Source of the DNA: Histidinibacterium lentulum
Lineage (GTDB): Bacteria; Pseudomonadota; Alphaproteobacteria; Rhodobacterales; Rhodobacteraceae
Direction of reading: 5' to 3'
Assembly: GCF_003789055.1 (NCBI RefSeq)
Contig: NZ_ML119091.1
Coordinates: 62,001-126,000, forward strand
Length of the DNA: 64,000 bases
The translations under genes were made by a program, and so were the position numbers. The number at the start of each line of letters is the position of its first letter. Position 1 is the first letter of the stretch. Of the stretch, positions 28,238 through 37,091 are shown one piece after another. The notes under the pieces were generated by a model. That model worked only from the letters and a program-made list of their open reading frames with translations, searched no databases and had not been told where the DNA came from.

Positions 28238-30417
28238 ATGTCGTCGGCCAGCTGGCCGAGCGAGGAGATGCCGACGATCGTGATCTCCTGGACGCCGAAA
28301 TCCAGCTTCACCGCGTTGCCGGGCAGGTTCTCACCGAAGCGGGCAAGCACCTGGAGCGGGGTCAGCCGGGCGCCCCAGATCGCATCGTCGAGCACCAGCG
28401 TGTCGATGTTGTTCTGGAACCCCTGGATCACGTCCCGGCCGTCGCCGCGCCGGAAGACGAAGGCGTCCGCGCCGATCCCGCCGTTCAGGATGTCGTTGCC
28501 CTTGCCGCCCTCGAGGCGGTCGTTGCCGGCGTTCCCGTTCAGCCGGTCGTTGCCCAGGCCGCCGAAGAGCCTGTCCCTGCCGCCTTGCCCGGAGAGAACG
28601 TCGTTGCCGGCACCGCCGGAGAGCACGTCGTCGCCGAGGCCGCCGACGATGATGTCCCGGCCTCCGGCGCCGTTCATGTTGTCGTTGCCGTTGTTGCCGA
28701 ACATGCGGTCGTTGCCCGCGCCGCCGTTCATGACGTCCTTGCCGCCGAGGCCGAAGAGGACGTCGTTGCCGCCTCCTCCGTTCATGCGGTCGTTGCCGAT
28801 CCCGCCGTTGAGGTTGTCCCCCCCGCCGCCGCCGTTCATCAGGTCATTGCCGCCGCCCCCGGTCATCCGGTCGCTGCCGAGCCCTCCGAAAAGCTGGTCG
28901 TTGCCGCCATCTCCCGACATCACGTCATTGCCGTCGTCGCCGAACATCCGGTCGATGCCGCGGTCGCCGGTCATGCGGTCGGCGCCCGTGCCCCCGTATA
29001 TCGTGTCGTTGCCGAGCCCGCCGTCGATGGTGTCGTTGCCGGGATTGCCCCAGAGCGCGTCGTTGCCCGCGCCGCCGGAGACCGAGTCGTCGCCGTCGTT
29101 CCCCTCGATCCGGTCGTTTCCGTCCCGGCCGGACAGGCGGTCGTTGCCGTCGAGCCCGAACATGAGGTCGTCGCGGGAGGTCCCGTTCCGGCTGTTGTTG
29201 CCGTTCGTTCCCAGAATCAGGGATTTCGTGCTCTGGGCCACCGATCCGAGGAAGACGCGGCCGTCGGAGAACTGCAGGAACTCCATGCCGAAGAGACGGT
29301 CGATGCCCTGGCCGGGGGCGGTGACGAGGACCGATCCGTCGCCGAGAAAGAAGACGTCGGACCGGGAGCGCGGCCCGGCATAGCCTGCGGTATCGGAGCC
29401 GGGGCCGCCGATCAGGACGTCTATGCCCTCGCCCCCGATGAGCACGTCGTTGCCCGAAAGCCCGAAGAGGCTGTCGTCGCCGTCATTGCCGAGAAGCGTG
29501 TCGTCTGCCGTGTCGCCGATCCGCTCGGGAAAGTCCGTGCCGTAGATGACATCGTCGAAGCGCGAGCCGATCACCCGCTCGATGCCGCCCACGAGAAGGC
29601 CCTGCGCCCAGCCGAAGCTCTGATCGCCGTCCCTGAAGTTGAGGTCGATGCCGACCGGTCCGGGGGCATTCGCATAGGAGAGCGTGTCGATGTCGCTGAG
29701 CGGGCCGTCGTCGGTCACCGAGTCGGGGACGCCGTTCTGCGCGAAGGTGGAGGGGCCGGGAAGGTAGAGGTCGTTGCCCGGGCCTCCATTCAATCCGTCC
29801 GAGCCGGCTCCTCCGTCGAGCACGTCGTTGCCGCCACGGCCGAAGAGGTTGTCGGTTCCGCCGAGGCCCCTGAGCACGTCGTTGCCGTTGAACCCGACAA
29901 GCAGATTGGGACCGTTCGTCCCGTTGTAGACGTGGCTGTCGCTCGAGAGGAAGTTCTGGATCGGCTGAGGACTATCCTGGCGGTAGGATTGCACGATGGC
30001 ATTCGTCAGGGCCGCGGCGGCGAAATTTACCGAGATGGTCGCCGCGGGTTCGAGAAACTGCGCCTGGCGCAGGGGAAACTGCTGTTCGCCCGGCACGCCG
30101 TTGTCGGAGGCGTCCCGCAGGCGATAGTTGAAGAAATACTGGATGCCGGTAATGCGCCCGCCGGTCAGCAGCTGCATCGAGTTGCCGTCTCCGAGACCCA
30201 CGAGGCCGGTCTGCAGACCCTGGCCGGTGAAGATGATGCGGCCCGCGAAATCAGGGGCCGTGTAGATCACCGTGGTGGGCGTCGTGACCACCGTGTGCGG
30301 ATAGCGTCCGCTGTTCTGCGCCGTCAGCGTCGTGAGAAGAAAGAACCCCTCGACCGCCGCGAAGCTGGGATCGAAGAGTTCGGTGGTGTTGTTTCTGAAA
30401 GTGCCGCGCCAAACCAT
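28225..30417 (-). CDS. RTX-repeat calcium-binding exoprotein
   Basis: This 730-residue protein has a unique N-terminal domain (about residues 1-165) containing [17 protein letters not shown], then two long blocks of RTX nonapeptides GGxGxDxLx (for example [20 protein letters not shown]). A non-repeat segment of about 150 residues separates the blocks. The repeats form calcium-binding beta-rolls. There is no Sec signal, as expected for type I secretion with a C-terminal uncleaved signal. No TolC/HlyB/HlyD genes are nearby. I place the start at 30417 because AGGAG lies 7 bases before it; an in-frame ATG at 30462 lies before a hairpin. Confidence 0.9.
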   Translation of the reverse strand: MVWRGTFRNNTTELFDPSFAAVEGFFLLTTLTAQNSGRYPHTVVTTPTTVIYTAPDFAGRIIFTGQGLQTGLVGLGDGNSMQLLTGGRITGIQYFFNYRLRDASDNGVPGEQQFPLRQAQFLEPAATISVNFAAAALTNAIVQSYRQDSPQPIQNFLSSDSHVYNGTNGPNLLVGFNGNDVLRGLGGTDNLFGRGGNDVLDGGAGSDGLNGGPGNDLYLPGPSTFAQNGVPDSVTDDGPLSDIDTLSYANAPGPVGIDLNFRDGDQSFGWAQGLLVGGIERVIGSRFDDVIYGTDFPERIGDTADDTLLGNDGDDSLFGLSGNDVLIGGEGIDVLIGGPGSDTAGYAGPRSRSDVFFLGDGSVLVTAPGQGIDRLFGMEFLQFSDGRVFLGSVAQSTKSLILGTNGNNSRNGTSRDDLMFGLDGNDRLSGRDGNDRIEGNDGDDSVSGGAGNDALWGNPGNDTIDGGLGNDTIYGGTGADRMTGDRGIDRMFGDDGNDVMSGDGGNDQLFGGLGSDRMTGGGGNDLMNGGGGGDNLNGGIGNDRMNGGGGNDVLFGLGGKDVMNGGAGNDRMFGNNGNDNMNGAGGRDIIVGGLGDDVLSGGAGNDVLSGQGGRDRLFGGLGNDRLNGNAGNDRLEGGKGNDILNGGIGADAFVFRRGDGRDVIQGFQNNIDTLVLDDAIWGARLTPLQVLARFGENLPGNAVKLDFGVQEITIVGISSLGQLADDIQII

Positions 30418-30432
30418 GACATGCTCCTGGCA

Positions 30433-30459
30433 GACACCGCCGACCCACCGGGCGGTGTC
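30433..30459 (-). promoter_or_regulatory. Inverted repeat just upstream of the RTX gene
   Basis: GACACCGCC and GGCGGTGTC form perfect 9-bp arms with a 9-base spacer. It ends 16 bases before the chosen start and 5 bases before the ribosome site. As RNA it would be a leader hairpin next to the Shine-Dalgarno sequence; as DNA it could be an operator. Confidence 0.5.
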
Positions 30460-30536
30460 CATCAGGAATGATTATCGGTGGTGCGACAGATCGTCACCAG
30501 TTTTGTCGTTCGGACCGTGCGCGGCGCGACTCTCCG

Positions 30537-31649
30537 TCAGTAAAGCACGACGGAGCGGATCGACTCGCCCGAATGCATCAACTCGAAGCCCGTGTTGATG
30601 TCGGAAAGGGGCATGGTGTGGGTGATCATCGGGTCGATCTCGATCTTGCCCTCCATGTACCAGTCCACGATGCGGGGCACGTCCGTCCGGCCGCGGGCGC
30701 CGCCGAAGGCAGTGCCGCGCCACGACCGGCCGGTCACGAGCTGGAACGGGCGGGTGGAGATCTCGGCGCCGGCAGGGGCCACGCCGATGATGATCGATTC
30801 GCCCCAGCCCTTGTGCGCGCATTCGAGGGCCTGGCGCATGACCTTGACGTTGCCCGTGGCGTCGAAGCTGTAATCCGCGCCGCCCTTCGTCAGGTTGACG
30901 AGATAGGGCACGAGATCGCCCTCGACCTCGGTCGGGTTGACGAAGTCGGTCATGCCGAAGCGCTCGGCCATCTCCTTCTTGCCGGGATTGATGTCCACGC
31001 CGACGATCTGGTCCGCGCCCGCCAGCCGGAGGCCCTGGATCACGTTGAGCCCGATGCCGCCGAGGCCGAAGACCACGCAGCGCGACCCGATCTCGACCTT
31101 GGCGGTGTTGATCACGGCGCCGATGCCGGTGGTGACGCCGCAGCCGATGTAGCAGATCTTGTCGAAGGGGGCGTCCTCGCGCACCTTGGCGAGTGCGATC
31201 TCGGGCAGGACCGTGTGGTTCGAGAAGGTCGAGCAGCCCATGTAGTGCAGGATCTCGTCGCCATCGAGCGTGGAGAAGCGGCTGGTGCCGTCGGGCATCT
31301 TGCCCGCGCCCTGGGTCGTGCGGATCGCCTGGCAGAGGTTGGTCTTGGGATTCAGGCAGTAGTCGCACTCGCGGCATTCGGGCGTGTAGAGCGGGATGAC
31401 GTGGTCGCCGGGCTTGAGCGAGGTGACGCCGGCGCCCACCTCCACCACGACGCCGGCGCCCTCATGGCCGAGAATCGCCGGAAAGAGGCCCTCGGGATCG
31501 GCGCCCGACAAGGTGAAGTCGTCGGTGTGGCAGATGCCGGTCGCCCTCACCTCCACCAGCACCTCTCCGGCGCGCGGGCCCTCGAGGTTGACGTCCATGA
31601 TCTCGAGCGGCTTTCCGGCCTCGACTGCCACTGCGGCGCGGGTTCTCAT
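30537..31649 (-). CDS. frmA: S-(hydroxymethyl)glutathione dehydrogenase / class III alcohol dehydrogenase
   Basis: This 370-residue zinc enzyme oxidises S-hydroxymethylglutathione with NAD+ in formaldehyde detoxification, and can reduce S-nitrosoglutathione. Catalytic zinc ligands are the Cys in ATGICHTDD and the His in GHEGAG. Structural zinc uses the four Cys of PECRECDYCLNPKTNLC. The NAD motif is VFGLGGIGLNVIQG. I choose 31649 (MRTRAAVAVEAG) with GGAGAAGA upstream. The formate produced downstream of this route could feed the fds formate dehydrogenase at 52-57 kb. Confidence 0.95.
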   Translation of the reverse strand: MRTRAAVAVEAGKPLEIMDVNLEGPRAGEVLVEVRATGICHTDDFTLSGADPEGLFPAILGHEGAGVVVEVGAGVTSLKPGDHVIPLYTPECRECDYCLNPKTNLCQAIRTTQGAGKMPDGTSRFSTLDGDEILHYMGCSTFSNHTVLPEIALAKVREDAPFDKICYIGCGVTTGIGAVINTAKVEIGSRCVVFGLGGIGLNVIQGLRLAGADQIVGVDINPGKKEMAERFGMTDFVNPTEVEGDLVPYLVNLTKGGADYSFDATGNVKVMRQALECAHKGWGESIIIGVAPAGAEISTRPFQLVTGRSWRGTAFGGARGRTDVPRIVDWYMEGKIEIDPMITHTMPLSDINTGFELMHSGESIRSVVLY

Positions 31650-31757
31650 CAGGTCTTCTCCGTGGCCCATGTCTTTGGCGCAACGCTGTGTCAGGAAAGG
31701 TGAAAGATCAACCTTCGCCCTGCTTGAAGCCTGCAAAAGAACCGATCTTATGGCCTC

Positions 31758-32090
31758 ATGAAGTTCCGCGCTCTGCTCATCTGTCTTGCCATCGCCGGTT
31801 GCACCGAGGTCGCCATCGCGCCCCCGGGTGCCGCCGTGGACGAGATACAGGCCCCGCCTCCACCCCCGTTCTCGCCGCGCCGGCCCGAGTCATCGGATCC
31901 GCTCGATCCGTGCTTCGCGGGATCCTATCTCGATCTCATCGGACGGGACGCCTCCACCATCGGCATCGCCGAGACGCCCACATTCCGGCTGATCCGGCCC
32001 GACAGCCTCGTGACGGAGGAGTTCGCGCCGACCCGCGTGAATGCGCTTGTCGACCCGTCCGGCATGATCACTTCCGTCTATTGCGGATGA
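31758..32090 (+). CDS. I78-type peptidase-inhibitor-like lipoprotein, copy 1
   Basis: This 110-residue protein has lipoprotein signal MKFRALLICLAIAGCTE (lipobox AIAGC). A proline-rich linker precedes the domain. The domain pattern is CFAGSYLDLIGRDASTI, then FRLIRPDSLVTEEFAPTRVN, ending in VYCG. This matches the Inhibitor I78 family of small proteinase inhibitors (C...IG.....R...PG....D....R.N...D..G.I....CG). The two cysteines probably form a disulphide. The final ATGA overlaps the start of a second copy. Confidence 0.8.
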   Translation: MKFRALLICLAIAGCTEVAIAPPGAAVDEIQAPPPPPFSPRRPESSDPLDPCFAGSYLDLIGRDASTIGIAETPTFRLIRPDSLVTEEFAPTRVNALVDPSGMITSVYCG

Positions 32091-32383
32091 CGCGGGCGGG
32101 GGCCGCGGTCCTTGCCCTTTGCGCGGTGTTCGCGGGCTGCGCCCCACGTCCGCCGGAGATGCCGCCTCTGCCCGCGCTTCCCGAGCCGGGCGCCGATCTC
32201 TGCGACGCGGGCAGCCATGTCCGGCTGATCGGCCAGGATGCCACGGCGCTGGAGCGGGTTCTGCTGCTGGGCCAGGTTCGGGTTATCCGTCCGGGCGATG
32301 CAGTCACCATGGACCTGAGGCCGGAACGCATCAATTTCGAGATCGGCGAAGACGGCCGGATCGCACGGATCTTCTGCGGCTGA
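32087..32383 (+). CDS. I78-type peptidase-inhibitor-like lipoprotein, copy 2
   Basis: This 98-residue paralogue of the preceding gene overlaps it by four bases. The lipobox is in AVCALCAVFAGC-like LCAVFAGCAP. The domain has CDAGSHVRLIGQDATALERV, VRVIRPGDAVTMDLRPERIN and RIFCG, closer to the I78 consensus than copy 1. Both products should face the periplasm from the membrane. A tandem coupled pair suggests duplication followed by divergence. Confidence 0.82.
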   Translation: MTRAGAAVLALCAVFAGCAPRPPEMPPLPALPEPGADLCDAGSHVRLIGQDATALERVLLLGQVRVIRPGDAVTMDLRPERINFEIGEDGRIARIFCG

Positions 32384-32400
32384 AGAGACCGAAGGCGGAC

Positions 32401-32443
32401 CCGGGGCGCCTTACTGGGTGGGGGCAATGGTTCGGCGCCCCGG
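32401..32443 (+). terminator. Long-looped inverted repeat after the I78 pair
   Basis: CCGGGGCGCC and GGCGCCCCGG, perfect 10-bp arms, 23-base loop. It starts 18 bp after the stop of the second I78 gene. There is no T-tract. The rest of the 180-bp gap before 32565 shows nothing else. Confidence 0.45.
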
Positions 32444-32564
32444 ATCCTTCTTCGCATGGCCTGTCTGACCTTTGGTCACGTCGAAATCAGGGCGCGATCG
32501 GGGCGGTTCGGCGGCATTTCTCCCGGCTCTTGATTTGGCGTGGCAAAGGCGCAAGTCTGACCGG

Positions 32565-32906
32565 ATGACGTTTCAGCCGCCCGTTCCGTTCCCGCGCCCG
32601 ACCGAGGAGCGGATTTCCTTTCACCGGACCGAGTTGACGCCGATCCTTTCGCTCTACGGGCGCATGGTGGCGGCGGGAGAATGGCGGGACTACGGGATTT
32701 CGAGCCTGCGCGACGTCGCGGTCTTTTCCGTGTTTCGCCGCACCGCGGAGAACCCGCTCTACCGGATCGAGAAGCGCCCGCGGCTGCGGTTGCGGCAGGG
32801 GCAATATGCCGTGATCGGGATGGAGGGGCAGGTTCTGAAGCGCGGCGACGACCTGAAGACCGTCTTGCGGGTGCTGGAGCGCAAGCTGATCCGGCCTGTG
32901 GACTGA
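32565..32906 (+). CDS. DUF2794 family protein
   Basis: This 113-residue cytoplasmic protein matches the alphaproteobacterial DUF2794 pattern: FHRTELTPILSLYGRMVAAG, EWRDYGI, AVFSVFRRTAENPLYRIEKR and VLKRGDDLKTVLRVLERKL. Function is unknown. The ATG at 32565 matches the family start; a longer in-frame GTG start adds 31 unrelated residues. Its stop abuts the end of the convergent NlpC/P60 gene. Confidence 0.85.
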   Translation: MTFQPPVPFPRPTEERISFHRTELTPILSLYGRMVAAGEWRDYGISSLRDVAVFSVFRRTAENPLYRIEKRPRLRLRQGQYAVIGMEGQVLKRGDDLKTVLRVLERKLIRPVD

Positions 32907-33773
32907 TCAGCCGGGTGCAAGGCGCTTCAGCGCCGTGACCGGGCCGCCGCCCTGCCCCTTGATCCGCGCGACCGCTGCGGCCCGATCTTCGAAAGCGACG
33001 GCCATGTGATGGGCGTTCGCGTGCAGGATGCGGCTGCCGTCCGCGACCCAGGCGACATGGCCCTTCCAGAACATCAGGTCGCCGCGGCGCAGGTCGTTCG
33101 GGTTCGGGTCGGCGAGGAGTTCGCCCAGCTCCGCCTCCTGCTGGTGGCTGTCGCCCGGGCAGGGGATGCCGCAGGCGAGGCAGGCGATCTGCACGAGACC
33201 GGAACAGTCGATCCCGAAGGCGGAATTGCCGCCCCAGAGATAGGGCGTGCCGAGGAGGAGCTCGGCGACGGCGACAGGGTCGGCCATGGGCACGAGTTCG
33301 CCCATGTGGATGCGGGGGACGTAGGCGTGACGCTCGCCATCGACGCCGCCCGGGTGAGGCCGGCCGAGGTCGATTTCCACCCATCGCCGGCTCGCAGCGC
33401 CGATGCAGCGCACCCGGGCGCCGAAAGAGAGCGGCAGCATCTCGACGGCTGCGTGCAGCGGATCGAGCAGCGGCTCGGGGGAAAGCAGGGCATAGCTGCG
33501 CGCGACCGTGATACGGTCGGTCGGGGCGATCGCTCGGTCCGACAGGGCGGTCGCATCGACGAAGCCCGGGTAGCCGTCCCGGTCGGCGCGACCGAAGACC
33601 AAGCCGTCCGCGTCTCCCTCGACGCGGAATGCCTCGCCGAACAAGAGCTCGCGATCCCGGGCGCTGCGCTGCCTGTCCCGCCAGATCGTGGTCACTGGCG
33701 CAATCACGGTGCGCATGTCGGAGGGCCGACCTGAGGCGTGTGCCCCATGTAACCCGGACCCCGCGTCGGTCAT
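32907..33773 (-). CDS. NlpC/P60-family peptidoglycan peptidase
   Basis: This 288-residue protein has an N-terminal bacterial SH3-like region (about 30-165) and a C-terminal NlpC/P60 domain. The catalytic Cys is C190 in FGIDCSGLVQ, the His is H239 in KGHVAW, and the third polar residue lies around HANAHHM (251-257). Such enzymes cleave gamma-D-glutamyl-diaminopimelate bonds in wall peptides. No signal peptide is seen, so it may act on recycled cytoplasmic muropeptides. It overlaps the aminopeptidase gene by four bases (ATGA), which fits joint peptide breakdown. Confidence 0.9.
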   Translation of the reverse strand: MTDAGSGLHGAHASGRPSDMRTVIAPVTTIWRDRQRSARDRELLFGEAFRVEGDADGLVFGRADRDGYPGFVDATALSDRAIAPTDRITVARSYALLSPEPLLDPLHAAVEMLPLSFGARVRCIGAASRRWVEIDLGRPHPGGVDGERHAYVPRIHMGELVPMADPVAVAELLLGTPYLWGGNSAFGIDCSGLVQIACLACGIPCPGDSHQQEAELGELLADPNPNDLRRGDLMFWKGHVAWVADGSRILHANAHHMAVAFEDRAAAVARIKGQGGGPVTALKRLAPG

Positions 33774-35149
33774 GGGCGCAGCAGCGCCGGCAGCGCCTCG
33801 AACAGTGCCCGCGCGCCCTGTCCGGCGCCGCCCTTGGGCCGCCCGGGTGCGGGCTGCGGGTTCCAGCCGTAGATGTCGAAATGCAGGTAGCGCGGCGCCG
33901 TTGCGAAGCGCCTCAGAAAGAGCGCCGCTGTGATCGAGCCGGCCATGCCTCCCGAGGGTGCGTTGTCGAGATCGGCGATGCCGGGCTCGATCATGGGCTC
34001 GTAGGGGATGTGGAACGGCATCCGCCAGACCGGATCGGAGGCCCGGGGGGCGGCCTCGGCGAGCGCCGCGAAATCGGCGTCGGTCGTGGCGTAGACCGGC
34101 GCGAGGTCCGGCCCGAGGGCGACGCGCGCGGCGCCGGTCAGGGTGGCCATGGAGACGAGAAGGTCCGGCGTCTCCTCGCAGGCGAGGGCCAGCGCATCGG
34201 CCAGAACCAGCCGGCCCTCGGCATCGGTGTTGTTGATCTCCACCGTCAGGCCGTTTCGGGCGCGCAGGATGTCGCCGGGGCGGAAGGCCTGACCGGAGAC
34301 GGAATTCTCCACCGCGGGGGTCAGGACCCGGAGGCGGAGGGGCGCACCGGTGGCCATCAGCATATGGGCGAGGCCCAGAACCGTGGCCGCGCCGCCCATG
34401 TCCTTCTTCATCAGGCCCATGGAGGCGCCGGGCTTGAGGTTGAGCCCGCCGGTGTCGAAACAGACGCCCTTGCCGACAAGCGTCAGGGTCGGGCCCGTGT
34501 CGCCCCACCTGAGGTCGATCAGGCGGGGCGCGCGCGGGCTCGCGCGTCCGACGGCGTGGATCAGGGGGAAATTCCGCTCGAGGAGGTCTGCGCCCTCGAT
34601 GGTCTCGACTCGGGCGCCGAAGGTCGCGGCGAGGGTCTTGGCCGCGCCCTCGAGCTCGGCCGGGCCCATGTCCGAGGCCGGGGTGTTGATGAGGTCGCGG
34701 GTGAGCCATTCGCCCGTCGCCATGGCCTCGATCCGGGCGGGGTCGATCCCCTCTGGCGCGGCAAGGCGGGCCGGGGCGGGCGTCTGCGCGCGGTAGATGT
34801 CGAAGCGGTAGGTCTCGAGCAGCCAGCCGAGGGCGGCGTTGGCGCGGAGGCCTTCGGGCAGGGACTGGTAGCGCCATGTGCCCTCCGGCAGGAGAGAGGC
34901 TGCGCCGGCGAGCGGAAAGCGCAGGCGGGCCCGGGCCTCCGGGGTTCCGAGACCGGCGAGCGCCCCGGCGACGGCGCCGTCCGGTCCGGGAAGCGGCAGG
35001 ATCTCGCCCGGAGCGGCGGAGAAGGCACGGGCGCGGGCCCAGCCGCGGGCGAGCTCCGGCAGGGCCTCGAGGGTGGCCTCGAGCGTGTCGGGTGTGACCG
35101 CAGTGATCGGGCGCGCGTCGGCGTCCGCGGGGGCGAGGCGGGGCGGCAT
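33770..35149 (-). CDS. M17-family leucyl aminopeptidase
   Basis: This 459-residue cytosolic aminopeptidase has the M17 signature NTDAEGRL at residues 307-314. Metal and catalytic residues are in VGKGVCFDTGGLNLKP (K227, D232) and MKKDMGGAA. It has about the length of PepB-like members rather than the 500-residue PepA. GGAGAG precedes the ATG at 35149. It is cotranscribed with the NlpC/P60 gene. Confidence 0.92.
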   Translation of the reverse strand: MPPRLAPADADARPITAVTPDTLEATLEALPELARGWARARAFSAAPGEILPLPGPDGAVAGALAGLGTPEARARLRFPLAGAASLLPEGTWRYQSLPEGLRANAALGWLLETYRFDIYRAQTPAPARLAAPEGIDPARIEAMATGEWLTRDLINTPASDMGPAELEGAAKTLAATFGARVETIEGADLLERNFPLIHAVGRASPRAPRLIDLRWGDTGPTLTLVGKGVCFDTGGLNLKPGASMGLMKKDMGGAATVLGLAHMLMATGAPLRLRVLTPAVENSVSGQAFRPGDILRARNGLTVEINNTDAEGRLVLADALALACEETPDLLVSMATLTGAARVALGPDLAPVYATTDADFAALAEAAPRASDPVWRMPFHIPYEPMIEPGIADLDNAPSGGMAGSITAALFLRRFATAPRYLHFDIYGWNPQPAPGRPKGGAGQGARALFEALPALLRP

Positions 35150-35240
35150 GGTCTCTCCTGTCAGTGTTGGGGCGAGACTAGAAGCCTGTCGGGGCAGGGG
35201 CAAGCGAGGTCCGGACCGACGGGCCGGGCTGGCCGGCGGG

Positions 35241-35265
35241 CCCGCGGCCATGGCCGGGCCGCGGG
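35241..35265 (-). terminator. GC-rich stem-loop after the 35277 gene
   Basis: CCCGCGGCC and GGCCGCGGG form a perfect 9-bp stem with a 7-base loop, 12 bases past the stop of the minus-strand hypothetical gene. There is no T-run. Confidence 0.5.
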
Positions 35266-35276
35266 TCGAAGGTCGC

Positions 35277-35696
35277 TCAGGGAGCGTGGATGTCCCAGAT
35301 CTCGGAAATGGACCGGTCGGCCACGCGGCCGAGCCGCGCCAGCGTCGCCCCGAGGGCCGCCCCGTCCCCGGCTTCCGCGCAGCGGGCGACGGCGCGGGCG
35401 ACGGTGGCAAGGGTGGACAGGCCGATCCCGTCGCCGAGGCCAGCGATTTCGGTGGCCAGCCGCGGGATCGCCGCTATCTCGCGCAGGGAGAGATCGCGGT
35501 CGAGCCGGAGAAGGCGGTGGCTGATGGCCTCGAGCACCGCGCAGACCGCATCCTCGGCCTCCGCCTCCCCCCGCGTGCCGTAGAGCCGCAGCAGTGGCGC
35601 GGGGTCGAACCGCACCGTTTCCCGCGGAACGAGGGGCGTCGGCGGCGGGCCGGCCGGGGCCGAGGGCGAGATATGCGGGTGCAGGGTCATGGGCAT
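35277..35696 (-). CDS. Conserved hypothetical protein
   Basis: This protein is about 139 residues, with start codons at 35696 and 35690 equally possible (MPMTLHPHIS). A proline-rich N-terminus is followed by a helical domain (FDPAPLLRLYGTRGEAEAED, AVARAVARCAEAGDG) that ends SISEIWDIHAP. No signal, membrane segment or known motif is seen. It is divergent from the carbonic anhydrase. Confidence 0.6.
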   Translation of the reverse strand: MPMTLHPHISPSAPAGPPPTPLVPRETVRFDPAPLLRLYGTRGEAEAEDAVCAVLEAISHRLLRLDRDLSLREIAAIPRLATEIAGLGDGIGLSTLATVARAVARCAEAGDGAALGATLARLGRVADRSISEIWDIHAP

Positions 35697-35811
35697 CCCA
35701 TGGCCCGGTCGCGGTTGCCGCCCAGTGAACACGGGGCCGAATAATCCCTCGAACTTCCCGCAAATCCGGCCTATTGCGCTCGAGGCCTGAGTGACGGATC
35801 GGAGGTCAGCG

Positions 35812-36477
35812 ATGGGTGCGGTCAGACCCCTGCCGGATTACCTTGTGCGGCGCTATCAGGGCTGGAAGGCGACGACCTATGCCGACAACCGCGCCTGGTA
35901 CCGCCGGCTGGCGGAGGACGGGCAGCATCCGCGGGCGATGATCATCTCCTGCTGCGACAGCCGGGTCCATGTCACCTCGATCTTCGGGGCCGACCAGGGC
36001 GAGTTCTTCATTCACCGCAACATCGCCAACCTCGTGCCGCCCTACGAGTCGGGCGGCGGGCAGCACGGCACCTCGGCGGCGATCGAATACGCGGTGACGT
36101 CGCTGAAGGTGGCCCATGTGATCGTGCTCGGGCACTCGATCTGCGGTGGGGTGCAGGGGTGCTACGACATGTGCGAGGGGCGCGCGCCGGAGCTGGAGGC
36201 GAGCACGAGCTTCGTGGGGCGCTGGATGGACATCCTGCGTCCCGGGTATCAGCGGCTGCCGGCGGGCGACGATGCGGCGCGGGTGCGGGCGCTGGAGAAG
36301 GCGGCGGTGCTGGTGTCGCTGGAGAACCTGCAGACCTTTCCTTTCGTCGAGACGGCCACGGCGGCGGGCGATCTGACGCTGCACGGGCTGTGGACGGATA
36401 TCGCGGAGGGCGGGCTCGAGACCTGGGACCCGGCAGCGGGGGACTTCGTCCCGGTGGGTCGGTCGTCGCCGCCCTGA
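35812..36477 (+). CDS. Beta-class carbonic anhydrase
   Basis: This 221-residue enzyme interconverts CO2 and bicarbonate. Zinc ligands are C48 (IISCCDSRV, with the D/R dyad D49-R51), H108 and C111 (VLGHSICGGVQG). I choose the ATG at 35812, which has CGGAGG upstream; a GTG at 35791 would add seven residues. Bicarbonate supply for carboxylations is the general role. Confidence 0.95.
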   Translation: MGAVRPLPDYLVRRYQGWKATTYADNRAWYRRLAEDGQHPRAMIISCCDSRVHVTSIFGADQGEFFIHRNIANLVPPYESGGGQHGTSAAIEYAVTSLKVAHVIVLGHSICGGVQGCYDMCEGRAPELEASTSFVGRWMDILRPGYQRLPAGDDAARVRALEKAAVLVSLENLQTFPFVETATAAGDLTLHGLWTDIAEGGLETWDPAAGDFVPVGRSSPP

Positions 36478-36520
36478 GGGCGGCAACCAGCGGTTAATAC
36501 TCGTCGGCCATGGTCGGGCC

Positions 36521-37081
36521 ATGAGCGACGACTCTGTCACCATAAGGCTGGGACGGACGCTGCATGCAGCGGCGCGGGACCTTGCCCGGATGCAGGACAT
36601 CAGTCTTGGCCAGTTGCTGCGCGATGCGCTGGCGCGCGAGATCGGGCGTGCCGAACGCGGGGCGAGGCCGCCTGTAAGGGCGGACGAGCGGCTCGTCGCG
36701 CCCTTGCGGGCGCGTCTCGCCCCGATCCTCGCAGAGGCGCCGACCTGGACCGTCCTGCTCCACAGGCTGCAGCGGGAAGAGGGGGTGACACTCGTCGAGG
36801 CGGGCGGCGGCCTTGCCGTCCTGTCCTTTCCAGACCGTCAGCGACTCTGCAAGGCCAGCGAACTCGGGTTCAGCTATGCCCGGCTGATGCGCCGGATCGG
36901 GGCGCCCTTTCCCGGCCACAGCCACACCTGGCTCTTCGAAAAGGCTGGGCAGGGTGAGCAGCCAAAACCATTGACCCGCCGCGTCCCCCGGAAGGAAAAG
37001 GAGCCGGGCTGGAGCGCGGCGGTCACGGGCGAACCGCTCGATCCGGAGGCGGAGGACGTGATCCTCATCGAGCCGGACTGA
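36521..37081 (+). CDS. Protein with ribbon-helix-helix-like N-terminus, function unknown
   Basis: This 186-residue protein has an N-terminal 40 residues (SVTIRLGRTLHAAARDLARM then ISLGQLLRDALAREI) resembling a ribbon-helix-helix DNA-binding unit. A middle domain contains GGGLAVLSFPDRQRL and GFSYARLMRRIGAPFPGHSH. The tail is rich in Lys, Pro and acidic residues. It is convergent with asd. No partner gene suggests a target. Confidence 0.6.
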   Translation: MSDDSVTIRLGRTLHAAARDLARMQDISLGQLLRDALAREIGRAERGARPPVRADERLVAPLRARLAPILAEAPTWTVLLHRLQREEGVTLVEAGGGLAVLSFPDRQRLCKASELGFSYARLMRRIGAPFPGHSHTWLFEKAGQGEQPKPLTRRVPRKEKEPGWSAAVTGEPLDPEAEDVILIEPD

Positions 37082-37091
37082 CCGGATGATG

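Noticed and set aside
28440-29170. Dense short repeats that might suggest a CRISPR array or satellite
   Set aside because: The repeats are 27-base coding units of RTX nonapeptides, imperfect and in frame, without spacers or a leader.
28585-30471. A 628-codon plus-strand frame with repeats opposite the RTX gene
   Set aside because: Its periodicity is the complement of the RTX nonapeptide repeats. The minus-strand reading has the calcium-binding consensus, so the plus frame is a mirror.
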